A stretch of 35,162 nt of DNA. Source: a virus. The stretch covers positions 1-35,162 of the IMG/VR virus record IMGVR_UViG_3300010158_000188; one strand, written 5' to 3'. The translations under genes and the position numbers were made by a program. Under the pieces are notes generated by a model that was not told where the DNA came from, did not search any database, and saw nothing but the letters and a program-made list of their open reading frames with translations. How positions within the stretch are numbered: position 1 is the first letter of the stretch; the number at the start of each line of letters is the position of its first letter. This document shows, piece after piece, positions 27,544 through 35,162 of the stretch.

Positions 27544-29211
27544 ATGGCCGAAATGCCACGCGCTAAGGATTTGTTCGGGGACGCAGCACCTATTGAGGCA
27601 GCAAACCGCATGGAGGAATACACCGAGTCACTCGGTAAAGCCCTTTCACACGGTTCATCTGTTCCAGGACTAGCGCCTTCCGCAGACCCACTAACAGCAA
27701 TTGAGTCACTTGTTGCTAACAAGTCACTTACACCAGACGCTCTTGCAAACTTGAATACCGCGCTTGCTTCACAACGTGTTGCAATGCAGGAAATTCAAAA
27801 AGACGTAACTCTAACATCTCCATTATCAACATCTTTTGCAGCCTTTGACCTTGAAGCACCTGCTAAGTTACTAACACCACGTCCAACACCACTACGTAAC
27901 CGTATCCCACGCAAGAAGGGCGTTGGCACATCACACCGTGTCAAGCGTATTCTTGGTTATACAGGTACAGGTACAGGCGGAGTCGGCAACACATGGCCAG
28001 GAATTACTGAGTCAACAACAACCGCTTTCGGTTCAATCAACTACGAGCGCGGGCCAAAAATTGCCTATGCAGCGGACGATTTAATCCTGCCTTACAACTC
28101 ATACTCACTATCTGACTCAGTGTCATTTGACGCTAACTTCTCAGGTATGGGTTATCAAGACCTACGTCAACTATCATCAACTTCAACTCTATACGCAACT
28201 ATGCTTATGGAAGAACGTATGATGTTGATGGCACGCGGTACAGCCTCAGGATATTCAGGCGCTCTTTCAGCACCTACATTTACAAAGGCAGCACCAACAG
28301 CGGCAACAGGTCAAACAGCATTAGCCGCAACTACTTATTACATCAACGTAACCGCTGACGCAGGTATCTCAGGTTCAGGTTTCGGTGAGTCAATTCTTGG
28401 TACAGAAACTTCACAGGTTGTTGCCTCAGGACAGGTTCTTACTGTTTCAGTTGCAACAGCGGTAGCGGGCGCACTTGGTTACAACATTTACGTTGGAACT
28501 ACAACTGGCGCTGCTAACTTGAAGTATCAAGGAACACTTAAGGGCGTTGGTACTTTCACAGTGCAGGGCGCCGCTTCAACACAAACAACAGGTAACACAG
28601 CACCACTAAAGACAACAACAGCCGCAGCCTCACGTGCCTCAGCAGATACTTCTGCTTATGCAACAGGCTACGACGGTATTTTGCCTACTGTTCTTGGTGC
28701 TAACTCAGGTTACAACAACGCAATTAACGCAATATTCTCAACCTCTAACCCAGGCGCGGAATATCAAACAGTATTTGCTGGTCTATATGACTCAGTAAAG
28801 GCTGACCCAGACCTAGTATTGCTAAATGGCAATGACCGTAAGCAACTATCTGACGCAATCAAGTCAGGTTCAACTGCTAACTACCGTCTAACCATTGACA
28901 ATCCAGGTACAGGCGGCACTACCTATGGCTCAATCGTTACTGGTCTCCAGAACGAAGTTACAGGTAAGTCTGTTGACCTAGAAGTACACCCATGGCTTCC
29001 ACAGGGTGTATCTCCAGTGCTTTCATTCACACTTCCAATCCCTGATACTGAGGTATCGGACGTTTGGTCAAACTTCCTAGTTCAGGACTACATGGGTATC
29101 CAGTGGCCAGTAACTCAGTTTGCGTATGAATTCAGCACATACTTCCGCGGAACCTTCTTCTGTACTGCTCCAGCATGGAACGGTGCAGTTTCAGGTATTG
29201 TTTCTGCTTAA
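27544..29211 (+). CDS. Major capsid protein with inserted Ig-like domain
   Basis: 555 residues from ATG 27544 (an in-frame upstream start at 27493 lies in the protease gene). Residues 1-105 are helical and scaffold-like, probably cleaved. The HK97-type core follows: TPRPTPLRNRIPRKKGVGTS, YERGPKIAYAADDLILPYN, VSFDANFSGMGYQDLRQLSS and RMMLMARGTASGY. Residues 242-357 (TALAATTYYINVTADAGISG, LGYNIYVGTTTGAANLKYQG) are an Ig/FN3-like insertion. The core resumes with ATGYDGILPTVLG and ends with the P-domain strands. The codons look highly expressed. A strong hairpin follows. Confidence 0.9.
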   Translation: MAEMPRAKDLFGDAAPIEAANRMEEYTESLGKALSHGSSVPGLAPSADPLTAIESLVANKSLTPDALANLNTALASQRVAMQEIQKDVTLTSPLSTSFAAFDLEAPAKLLTPRPTPLRNRIPRKKGVGTSHRVKRILGYTGTGTGGVGNTWPGITESTTTAFGSINYERGPKIAYAADDLILPYNSYSLSDSVSFDANFSGMGYQDLRQLSSTSTLYATMLMEERMMLMARGTASGYSGALSAPTFTKAAPTAATGQTALAATTYYINVTADAGISGSGFGESILGTETSQVVASGQVLTVSVATAVAGALGYNIYVGTTTGAANLKYQGTLKGVGTFTVQGAASTQTTGNTAPLKTTTAAASRASADTSAYATGYDGILPTVLGANSGYNNAINAIFSTSNPGAEYQTVFAGLYDSVKADPDLVLLNGNDRKQLSDAIKSGSTANYRLTIDNPGTGGTTYGSIVTGLQNEVTGKSVDLEVHPWLPQGVSPVLSFTLPIPDTEVSDVWSNFLVQDYMGIQWPVTQFAYEFSTYFRGTFFCTAPAWNGAVSGIVSA

Positions 29212-29223
29212 TACGTAAGGCGA

Positions 29224-29270
29224 AAGGGGAGTGCGTCATATTTGAACAGGCGCACTCCCCTTACTTATTT
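29224..29270 (+). terminator. Strong hairpin after the capsid gene
   Basis: AAGGGGAGTGCG (29224-29235) and CGCACTCCCCTT (29251-29262) form a perfect 12-bp stem with a 15-base loop, followed by ACTTATTT. Probably a partial terminator or mRNA-stabilising structure that raises capsid levels over downstream connector genes. No promoter is evident before 29292, so some readthrough must occur. Confidence 0.8.
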
Positions 29271-29291
29271 AGTAATTGAAAGAGGGCAATC

Positions 29292-29564
29292 ATGGCAAAA
29301 TACGTAGCACCAGATAAAGGCGTTAGAGAAACAGCAATTGGTAACAAAACTTATCGCCCAGATAAAGGCGGTTTATACAATGTTGAAAATGCGTCTCACG
29401 CGCGCGCAATGAAAGCCGAAGGTTTTTTTGAGGCAAGCCTTATGGGGCCAACGACAAACGGCGGTCTTGGATACACTTGCTCAGAGTGTGGTTTTGGCAG
29501 TTGGTTCCTTAAATGCGGACGTTGCGGCCACGTTACTGAGGCAATACAGAAAGACGGAGACTAA
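29292..29564 (+). CDS. Zinc-ribbon-like head-associated protein
   Basis: 90 residues. The start matches short head-completion proteins of actinophages (MAKYVAPDKGVRETAIGNKT). The C-terminal part has CSECGFGSWFLKCGRCG (CxxC x9-10 CxxC), a classic zinc ribbon. Coupled to the connector gene by TAATG. Probably a virion or assembly protein; exact role unknown. Confidence 0.72.
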   Translation: MAKYVAPDKGVRETAIGNKTYRPDKGGLYNVENASHARAMKAEGFFEASLMGPTTNGGLGYTCSECGFGSWFLKCGRCGHVTEAIQKDGD

Positions 29565-30454
29565 TGGCAACTGGCGTAACAACTCAACACCCGTTTAGTG
29601 AGAACCCATACGTTACCGTCGCAGAATATAAAGCCGCGCCAACCGCTATTGACTATGACAATTTAGTAGTCGGTGGAAATGCCGCTGCTCAAGACGCTGA
29701 ACTAGCAAACGCTATTTTGCGCGCCTCCTCCTTTATGGACGAGTACCTTAATCAAAACTTAAATGCTTCAACTCAGGTTGAAAACCAGCGTACCCGCATG
29801 ACGTCTCAAGGTTTTATCGCGTTGCACCCAAATAACAACCCAGTTATTTCACTACAAAGTTTTTCTTATGGCACTGACCCAAATAGCCTTACAGCGCTAA
29901 GCGACTGTTCAAAAGTCTGGTTTGAAGACCAGCAAATTATTATTCCGTTGTCACAATTGGCAACAACTTACTCATCTCAAGGGCCGCTATCTTTTGGAGT
30001 GGCCGCGGCTCCACGCCAGCCTATTTTTGTTACTTATCAGTACACTTCTGGATACGTTAATAATCTCATTGCAACCGCAACAGCCGCCGCAACAAGCATG
30101 ACCGTACAGACTGTTGACGGCATTGTGCCAGGTATGAAAATGCGTATCTACGACGGCGCTCAAAGCGAAACCGTACAGGTTGCAACTTCCTATACCTACG
30201 GTTCAACTACCGTTCCCTTGGCCTCAGCGCTGGCATACAGCCACGCAGCGGGCGTCTCCTTCGGTAATCTACCCCAAACAATTAAAGAGGCTTGTATCCT
30301 CATTACAACGGCTTTCCTAAAAATACGCGGGGACAACTCTTTAACCATGAACATAACCACTCAACCAAGTGGCACCGTGTCTGGCGCTCAACGATTTGGC
30401 TCTGAAATGCAAATTGCTATTGGCATGCTTGACCTTTACCGACGGATTCGTTAA
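29564..30454 (+). CDS. Head-tail connector (gp6-like) with inserted beta domain
   Basis: 296 residues. The connector signature is in the first and last parts: YVTVAEYKAAPTAIDYDNL, ANAILRASSFMDEYLNQNL, and LPQTIKEACILITTAFLKIR with IGMLDLYRRIR, the helical ring adaptor below the portal. Residues 168-235 (TATAAATSMTVQTVDGIVPG, MRIYDGAQSETVQVA) form an additional beta module, as in other actinophage connectors. The downstream ATG overlaps the TAA. Confidence 0.82.
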   Translation: MATGVTTQHPFSENPYVTVAEYKAAPTAIDYDNLVVGGNAAAQDAELANAILRASSFMDEYLNQNLNASTQVENQRTRMTSQGFIALHPNNNPVISLQSFSYGTDPNSLTALSDCSKVWFEDQQIIIPLSQLATTYSSQGPLSFGVAAAPRQPIFVTYQYTSGYVNNLIATATAAATSMTVQTVDGIVPGMKMRIYDGAQSETVQVATSYTYGSTTVPLASALAYSHAAGVSFGNLPQTIKEACILITTAFLKIRGDNSLTMNITTQPSGTVSGAQRFGSEMQIAIGMLDLYRRIR

Positions 30455-30945
30455 TGGCGGGCCGCGTTGGGGTTCGCGCGACCCTTTACAATTGGTTAAC
30501 AACAGGCAACATAGCCAACCTCAACCAGATATTTACGTCTTTTCCAAAACGCATTAACTATCAAGTTAACTCTCAACCAGGACAATTGTCTCGCGCTGCT
30601 ATGGTTATTTTTATTGCGTCAGAAAATGAAAGCCGTATCGCAATTGGCGGCGCTCATAACGGTTGGAAACGTATTGACTATTCTGTAATTTTGCAGGTGT
30701 ACCAGCACTCTTTAGAACGCAACTCAGAACAAGCCATGGCTGATTTTGACGTTTTAATTGACAGCATTAAAAGCCGCCTTCGCGCTGACCATAATTTCGG
30801 TGATACAACTGGGACGCTTGTCTGGCAAGGCGCTGAACCAGCAATTAACTGTACATACGGAGAGCCAGCAAGTCCCGAAAATGGCACCGCCACGGAAACG
30901 TTTGCTGAGATACAATTTGACGTAACTGAAATGATACAAGCCTAG
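30454..30945 (+). CDS. Tail terminator / neck protein candidate
   Basis: 163 residues. VRATLYNWLTTGNIANLNQI, FPKRINYQVN, AMVIFIASENESRIAIGGAH, NGWKRIDYSVILQVYQHS and VLIDSIKSRLRAD. The alpha/beta layout and position directly after the connector fit the gpU/gp10-type tail terminator or head-tail joining family. No catalytic motif. Start in a TAATG junction. Confidence 0.7.
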   Translation: MAGRVGVRATLYNWLTTGNIANLNQIFTSFPKRINYQVNSQPGQLSRAAMVIFIASENESRIAIGGAHNGWKRIDYSVILQVYQHSLERNSEQAMADFDVLIDSIKSRLRADHNFGDTTGTLVWQGAEPAINCTYGEPASPENGTATETFAEIQFDVTEMIQA

Positions 30946-30953
30946 GAGCAACC

Positions 30954-31142
30954 ATGAAAGTAACATATATCGGCACAGACGAGCGTGTGTTCCCTACGCT
31001 TGGCCTGACAGTAAAACCAAATGAGTCATTTGAAGTTCCAGAGGACTTTAATTCAGCGCTTGTTACAACAGGTGCAGTAAAACCAATTCCAACCGCACCA
31101 ATAGCAACGTCTGCCGCGTCAGACTCAACAGTAGGAGAGTGA
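30954..31142 (+). CDS. Small tail-region protein
   Basis: 62 residues, ATG after TAGGAGCAACC. MKVTYIGTDERVFPTLGLTV, KPNESFEVPEDF, then a low-complexity alanine/serine tail. Proteins of this type occur between terminator and tail-tube genes in many actinophages. No defined function. Confidence 0.7.
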   Translation: MKVTYIGTDERVFPTLGLTVKPNESFEVPEDFNSALVTTGAVKPIPTAPIATSAASDSTVGE

Positions 31143-31146
31143 ATAC

Positions 31147-32133
31147 ATGTCAGTACAAAATAGTGTCCGCAGTTATTTAGGTATCGCAAAAGAAGCAACT
31201 AAAGGTACCGCAGTAGCCCCAACCGATTTCCTTCCAGTAATGGCGAGCAGCCTAAAGCCTGTTGACGTTATTGACCCGCTTTTTGATGAAGGTTTACGCG
31301 GTTCGTTAGTTAAGAATTACAACTATGTCCCAGGACGTACTCGCTCAACTTATGATTTCAGCGGTTCAGTATTTGCTGACACTGTTGGTTATTCAATTGC
31401 TGGTCTTTTGGGCGACGTTTCAACTGTTGGAGCAAGCGCACCTTACACACACACAATTTCATTGAAAAACTCACCAACAGCGGCAGCCGACGCGCAACCA
31501 ATTTCATACACAATTACTGATTTTTATGCAGCGGCAGTACGCGCTTACCCAGGTGTGCAATTCAGCGACTTTTCATTGAAGTTTAATGCTGACGGCATGC
31601 TTGAATATGACGCTAAAACAACAGGTTGGGCGAGCGCGGCAGCCTCAACACCTACACCTAGTTTCTCGGCTGTCCTACCTACACAGGTTTGGCAAGGCGC
31701 GGTAACTGTTGGCGGTTCAACAATTTCAAACAGCATTAGCGGTTCAATTGACATGAAGCGTCCAGTGACTCCTGTTTACGGAATTGCAACAACTCAAAAC
31801 CCATATAACGTATTTCTTGGCGCGCTTGAAGTAACTGGCAAAATTACTTTTGTAATGGAAGCCGATACTGAATTAACTCGCTACCTAACAAACACTCAAC
31901 CAGCCTTAGTATTCAACTGGTCTTACGGAACAGGCGCAACAGCGGTTCAAATTCAAGCAACCTTAACAAAAGGTGCTTATGTTGCAGCCGCAATTGACCG
32001 CGGTTCTGATTTTGTACAAATTTCAGTTGACATTAACGCTCTTGGTAACACCACAGACGCAGGAACTTCTGCTGGATACTCACCTATCAAATGGGTTCTA
32101 AAGAACGCTAAGGCTTCTGGCACTTACGCATAA
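31147..32133 (+). CDS. Major tail tube protein
   Basis: 328 residues. VRSYLGIAKEATKGTAVAPT, followed by SYDFSG-like strand blocks (GRTRSTYDFSGSVFADTVGY), YTITDFYAAAVRAYPG, FSLKFNADGMLEYDAKTTGW, FVMEADTELTRYL and ADFVQISVDINALG-like ends. The fold is the beta barrel of Caudoviricetes tail tubes. A strong terminator follows, as is usual for an abundant tube protein. Confidence 0.85.
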   Translation: MSVQNSVRSYLGIAKEATKGTAVAPTDFLPVMASSLKPVDVIDPLFDEGLRGSLVKNYNYVPGRTRSTYDFSGSVFADTVGYSIAGLLGDVSTVGASAPYTHTISLKNSPTAAADAQPISYTITDFYAAAVRAYPGVQFSDFSLKFNADGMLEYDAKTTGWASAAASTPTPSFSAVLPTQVWQGAVTVGGSTISNSISGSIDMKRPVTPVYGIATTQNPYNVFLGALEVTGKITFVMEADTELTRYLTNTQPALVFNWSYGTGATAVQIQATLTKGAYVAAAIDRGSDFVQISVDINALGNTTDAGTSAGYSPIKWVLKNAKASGTYA

Positions 32134-32139
32134 TATCTA

Positions 32140-32199
32140 GCAAGCGGGGGTCTGGTGGCAACGTACGCCTTCCCGTTGCCCCGCCCCGCTTGCGTATTT
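32140..32199 (+). terminator. Terminator after the tail tube gene
   Basis: GCAAGCGGGG (32140-32149) pairs with CCCCGCTTGC (32184-32193). Inside, GGCAACG (32157-32163) pairs with CGTTGCC (32174-32180). The structure is followed by GTATTTTTAG. This is a strong intrinsic terminator with partial readthrough expected. Confidence 0.85.
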
Positions 32200-32238
32200 T
32201 TAGTATGATTTAGGAAGGCAAACTATCAGGAGGCAAAT

Positions 32239-32592
32239 ATGTCAACAAAAGTAACACTACCCTCAGGCGCAACCGTCACACTTAAAGACCCTTCATTGCT
32301 ACGTGTCCGTGACCGTAAAAATGTTATGAAGGCTGGCGAAAACATTACTGGCGACATTTCAAAAGCACTTGCATTAGGTGACACAATTATTGCAATGCTT
32401 GTTGAGGAATGGTCATTTGATTTGATTATCCCTAGCGTCAAAATGGAGTCATTAGACGACCTTGAAATTGTTGATTATGACGCGTTAGTTGAAGCAACCG
32501 CTGAGGCACAAAAGTCATTGTTTCCCTCACTTGCAAAAACAGACGCAAATGAGGCAGACCCAAAAGCGCCCGCCGACAACTCGAAAGATTAA
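32239..32592 (+). CDS. Tail assembly chaperone, short form (gpG-like)
   Basis: 117 residues, ATG after AGGAGGCAAAT. VTLPSGATVTLKDPSLLRVR, EWSFDLIIPS, DDLEIVDYDALVEATAEA and a polar tail with ADPKAPADNSKD. The protein sits between tube and tape measure, as lambda gpG does. The stop at 32590-32592 is bypassed by a -1 shift at 32559-32565 (next entry). Confidence 0.88.
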   Translation: MSTKVTLPSGATVTLKDPSLLRVRDRKNVMKAGENITGDISKALALGDTIIAMLVEEWSFDLIIPSVKMESLDDLEIVDYDALVEATAEAQKSLFPSLAKTDANEADPKAPADNSKD

Positions 32593-32783
32593 AATGGGTA
32601 CTCCAGGGCGGCTCAAGAAATGAGTCACTCACTTATCCTGACCAACAGTGGTTTTACTACACCATGGCCGAACGTTTTGGTTGGACGCCAGAACAGGTAG
32701 ATAACCTTCCCGCTGAAACCGCGGATTGGCTTATTGCTATTGGCAACATGGTTGAGGAAATCAAAAACGAGAGGGCAGAATAG
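32239..32783 (+). CDS. Tail assembly chaperone, frameshifted long form (gpGT-like)
   Basis: A slip of -1 at C CCA AAA (32559-32565) puts ribosomes into the frame that is open to TAG at 32781-32783. The product is 109 residues of the short form plus 72 new residues: SARRQLERLKWVLQGGSRNE, LTYPDQQWFYYTMAERFGWT and PEQVDNLPAETADWLIAIGN, then MVEEIKNERAE. The extension has the PDQQW..MAERFGWT..Q...P signature of gpT parts. It has no useful start codon of its own (the only ATG gives 39 residues), so the shift is required. Expect a low fraction of long form, as in lambda. Confidence 0.88.
32559..32565 (+). promoter_or_regulatory. Programmed -1 frameshift site CCCAAAA
   Basis: Canonical X XXY YYZ heptamer in the 0 frame: C32559, CCA 32560-32562, AAA 32563-32565. 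It sits nine codons upstream of the 0-frame stop and opens the frame of the conserved gpT-like part. Confidence 0.88.
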
Positions 32784-32792
32784 GTAATCCTA

Positions 32793-33227
32793 ATGGGTGC
32801 AATAGTTGTTAAAAATATGCAGGACGTCATTAACGCTATTGACAGGTCTGTTGACAACTACGAGCAAGCCGCCCAATACGGTATATCTATGGCCGCGCTC
32901 GCAATTGAGCGTCAAGCAAAATTAAACGCTAACACTGGCACGCACAAAAGAGGCCAAGGACATATCTCTGGAACTGGCCCTGGCCCTAACGTTGTAACTG
33001 GCACATTAAGACGCTCTATTACTACTGAAATACGTTATGGGTTTGGCAGTTATATCGCAACTATCGGGCCGACTGTTGAGTATGCGCGTGCAGTTGAATT
33101 GGGTAGCCCACGCTGGAAGTCAGGCGTGCGGTATCCTTTCTTAGTACCAGCGGTCGGTTATTTAGTTGGAAGCGGCAAACTAAACAACATATTTACCACG
33201 AATTTTAAGTCACGATTGAAGGGATAA
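32793..33227 (+). CDS. HK97 gp10-like minor tail or connector protein
   Basis: 144 residues. MQDVINAIDRSVDNYEQAAQ, AIERQAKLNANTGTHKRGQG, GPNVVTGTLRRSITTEI, IGPTVEYARAVELGSPRW, YPFLVPA: the HK97 gp10/phage minor-tail pattern (G.L..SI....., EYA..VE.GS). It normally lies upstream of the tail tube, whereas here it is between the chaperones and the tape measure. No good ribosome site before ATG 32793. Confidence 0.82.
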   Translation: MGAIVVKNMQDVINAIDRSVDNYEQAAQYGISMAALAIERQAKLNANTGTHKRGQGHISGTGPGPNVVTGTLRRSITTEIRYGFGSYIATIGPTVEYARAVELGSPRWKSGVRYPFLVPAVGYLVGSGKLNNIFTTNFKSRLKG

Positions 33228-33228
33228 C

Positions 33229-35162
33229 ATGGCCAATGTAATCCCTCCAATGCTTATTGAGTTACAACTTGAGACCGCCAAAATACAGGCGCAAATGCAA
33301 CAACTCAACGGCAAATTTGACGACTTCGGCAAAACTGTCGAGAAGCAAGGCGGGTTTTTACAGAAGTTTAAGGCTACCGCAGCGGGTGTATTTGCTGGCA
33401 ACGTTATGGCCACGGGCTTGAACATGATTAGAACCGCCATGGTTGACGCCATAAAAGACGCTCAAGAGTACGAGGTACTACTAAGCAAAACAGCGGCGGT
33501 AATTGAATCAACTGGAAACGCGGCTGGCATAAGTGTTGACGGTCTAAAAAAGCAAGCCGCAGCGCTTGAACAACTATCCTCAGTTGACGAAAACATAATT
33601 CTAAACGGTGAAAACGTAATTGCTACCTTTACTCAAATCCGCAATGCAGCGGGTAAGGGTAACGACATATTTAACCAAACAACTAAAGCCGCGCTTGACC
33701 TTTCAGTAGCGCTCAGTTCAGACATGCAGTCCGCGTCTATTCAATTAGGCAAGGCTCTCAATGACCCAATTAAGGGTGTTACAGCGCTAACTAAAGTCGG
33801 CGTTACGTTTGACGCTCAACAAAAAGCGCAAATTAAAACTATGGTCAACGCGGGCAACGTGCTTGGCGCTCAAAAGATTATTTTGGCGGAAGTAAACCGA
33901 GAGTTTGGCGGGGCAGCAAAAGCCGCTGGCGATACTTTTGCAGGTGGAGTTGCACGCGCTAAAGATAAGGTTCAAGATTTTGCCCGTGATTTAATTACCA
34001 ACGTCCAACCTGTATTGCTAACTATCGGCAAAACTATTGGAGACCTTTACAACAAATTCCTAGCACCGTTTTTTAGTTTATTAGCAAGAAATAAAGAAAC
34101 AATTGGAGCGTTTGCCGCAATTATTTTGACCGCAGTTGTCGCAATAAAAGCATATAACGCAATTCTTGCAATTAGTAAGGCAGTGCAGACCGCGTATGCA
34201 GTTGCTCAAGTTTTAATGAGCGGCGGACAATTAGCGTCTATTGCTTCAACCAATGGACTAGCCGCGTCTATGCTTAAACTCAACTGGACCCTGCGAGAAA
34301 ATCCAATTGGGGTAGTAGTTGCCGCTATTGCACTTTTGGCCGCTGGCTTCGTGTTAGCGTGGAATAAGAGTGAAACTTTTAGAAAAGTAATGATTGAAAT
34401 TGGCAAGGCAGGGTTAACCGCACTCAGTTACCTCATAGAATTTATGGGATTATATGCAACAAGCGTATTAAAAGTAGTTACTGGGCCTATGCGTCTATTG
34501 CTAAAAGGTCTTGAAATGCTTGGCGTTAAAGGTGCTGGTACCGCGTTAAAAGAAATAAACGGGGCCATTGACAACGTCGGTAAGTTTTTTGACACTGCCG
34601 CAAAAAAGGTTGAGTCGTATAAAAAAACACTAGACGGTCTTGCTGATAAAAAAATTAAATTACCTAGTTTTGGCGGTACAACACCAGACGCAACAACGGG
34701 CAAAACTGGAACAGCAACAAACCCAACAACTGTAACCGCAGACCAACTTAAAGCCGCCGCCGCCGCAGCAAAAGCCGCAAAAGCCGCAGCAGACAAAGCG
34801 GCAAAAGAACATATTGCAGACGTCAAAAAAGCCAATGACGACGTAAGCAAACTTTATGTTGATATGAATAAAGTAATTCTTGAAGGCTCTCAAAAGCAAG
34901 CAGATGAGTTGGTAAAGCGCGACAAAAAAATTGTTGACACTAAACAAAAGTACGCTGACCTTGAACTCAAAATTACCAAAAAGAAAAACGACGAACTCAA
35001 GAAAAACGAGGACGACTGGAACGCAGATTACTCAAAGGCGTACGCGGCCAACAAAAAAACTCTTGAAAATATAGAAAAAGCATATGCTAAGAAAAAGACT
35101 GACATTATTGACGCGTACAATGAGCGCGTTGCAGATTTGAATACAAAGGCCAGTGAGGACAT
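33229..35162 (+). CDS. Tape measure protein (5' part, runs off the window)
   Basis: 644 codons are open from ATG 33229 to the right edge, so the gene is incomplete. The N-terminal 60 residues are helical (LELETAKIQAQMQQLN-like). Next is a TMP core: KTMVNAGNVLGAQKIILAEV, DMQSASIQLGKALNDPIKGV, FGGAAKAAGDTFAGGVARAK. Membrane-like segments follow around residues 285-320 and 360-385 (TIGAFAAIILTAVVAIKAYN; PIGVVVAAIALLAAGFVLAW). An alanine/lysine-rich linker (AAAAAAKAAKAAADKAAK) and long coiled coils follow. It sets tail length and may help DNA cross the host membrane. Confidence 0.92.
   Translation, partial: MANVIPPMLIELQLETAKIQAQMQQLNGKFDDFGKTVEKQGGFLQKFKATAAGVFAGNVMATGLNMIRTAMVDAIKDAQEYEVLLSKTAAVIESTGNAAGISVDGLKKQAAALEQLSSVDENIILNGENVIATFTQIRNAAGKGNDIFNQTTKAALDLSVALSSDMQSASIQLGKALNDPIKGVTALTKVGVTFDAQQKAQIKTMVNAGNVLGAQKIILAEVNREFGGAAKAAGDTFAGGVARAKDKVQDFARDLITNVQPVLLTIGKTIGDLYNKFLAPFFSLLARNKETIGAFAAIILTAVVAIKAYNAILAISKAVQTAYAVAQVLMSGGQLASIASTNGLAASMLKLNWTLRENPIGVVVAAIALLAAGFVLAWNKSETFRKVMIEIGKAGLTALSYLIEFMGLYATSVLKVVTGPMRLLLKGLEMLGVKGAGTALKEINGAIDNVGKFFDTAAKKVESYKKTLDGLADKKIKLPSFGGTTPDATTGKTGTATNPTTVTADQLKAAAAAAKAAKAAADKAAKEHIADVKKANDDVSKLYVDMNKVILEGSQKQADELVKRDKKIVDTKQKYADLELKITKKKNDELKKNEDDWNADYSKAYAANKKTLENIEKAYAKKKTDIIDAYNERVADLNTKASED

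Noticed and set aside
32594-32783. Separate gene(s) starting at ATG 32594 or 32620 for the region after the short chaperone
   Set aside because: ATG 32594 stops after 9 codons, and ATG 32620 reads a non-conserved frame of 26 codons. The family-like sequence is in the frame entered by the -1 shift.

Overview
The window is about 35 kb of a tailed double-stranded DNA bacteriophage with a siphovirus-type plan. It runs from the end of an unknown gene into a tape-measure gene that continues past the right edge. Genes are tightly packed, mostly on the + strand, with ATGA or TAATG stop-start overlaps, and GTG or TTG starts are frequent. The host is very probably an actinobacterium. The phage encodes a complete WhiB-type Fe-S regulator, an FmdB-type zinc ribbon, a GP88-family protein and an actinobacterial-style lysozyme-like endolysin. 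Base composition is clearly AT-leaning, which fits low-GC actinobacteria such as freshwater acI/Nanopelagicales. That host guess is an inference; no tRNA, integrase or host flank confirms it.

Layout. (1) 1-2768: small genes, a DUF6378/MazG-like protein, a metallophosphoesterase, an FmdB zinc ribbon and a GP88-like protein. (2) 2765-3400: three small leftward genes. A divergent promoter region at 3401-3593 separates them from the rightward genes. (3) 3594-7899: DNA metabolism, with a putative single-strand annealing protein, a Cas4/RecB-type nuclease, WhiB, a replication initiator that carries an origin-like iteron cluster inside its gene, and a RusA resolvase. (4) 7896-13718: accessory genes in promoter-headed modules, with many tiny Cys-rich (zinc-finger-like) proteins, a lysozyme-like endolysin, HNH, SSB and an excisionase-like HTH. 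(5) 13684-17066: a ParB-like / 2OG-Fe(II) oxygenase / PAPS-reductase-like (IbrA) / ParB-like (IbrB) / SAM-methyltransferase-like cluster. (6) 17063-19499: HNH and both terminase subunits. (7) 19529-22706: fibre or adhesin genes, including a collagen-like protein and two glycine-rich paralogues, placed between terminase and portal. (8) 22904-35162: portal, MuF-like protein, protease with a nested scaffold, capsid, connectors, tail tube, frameshifted tail chaperones and tape measure.

The most original signal is a family of regulatory modules. Six sigma70-like promoters (four on +, two on -) carry the motif CGTAAC(C/T) in the -35/-10 spacer, usually as part of a degenerate GTAACCAGTTAC palindrome. 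Five of them are followed by a hairpin at the expected mRNA 5' end. In two modules the stem is conserved by a compensatory change. Three have an upstream GTGASCAACACCACAAAAA element exactly 35 bp before the -35. Palindrome copies also occur away from promoters. Together these look like a phage-wide repressor/operator and 5'-leader system.

Other strong points are a lambda-O-like origin with a perfect DnaA box and helically phased iterons, a canonical CCCAAAA -1 frameshift site that reveals a hidden tail-chaperone extension, and an in-frame internal start that would release a scaffold protein from the protease gene.
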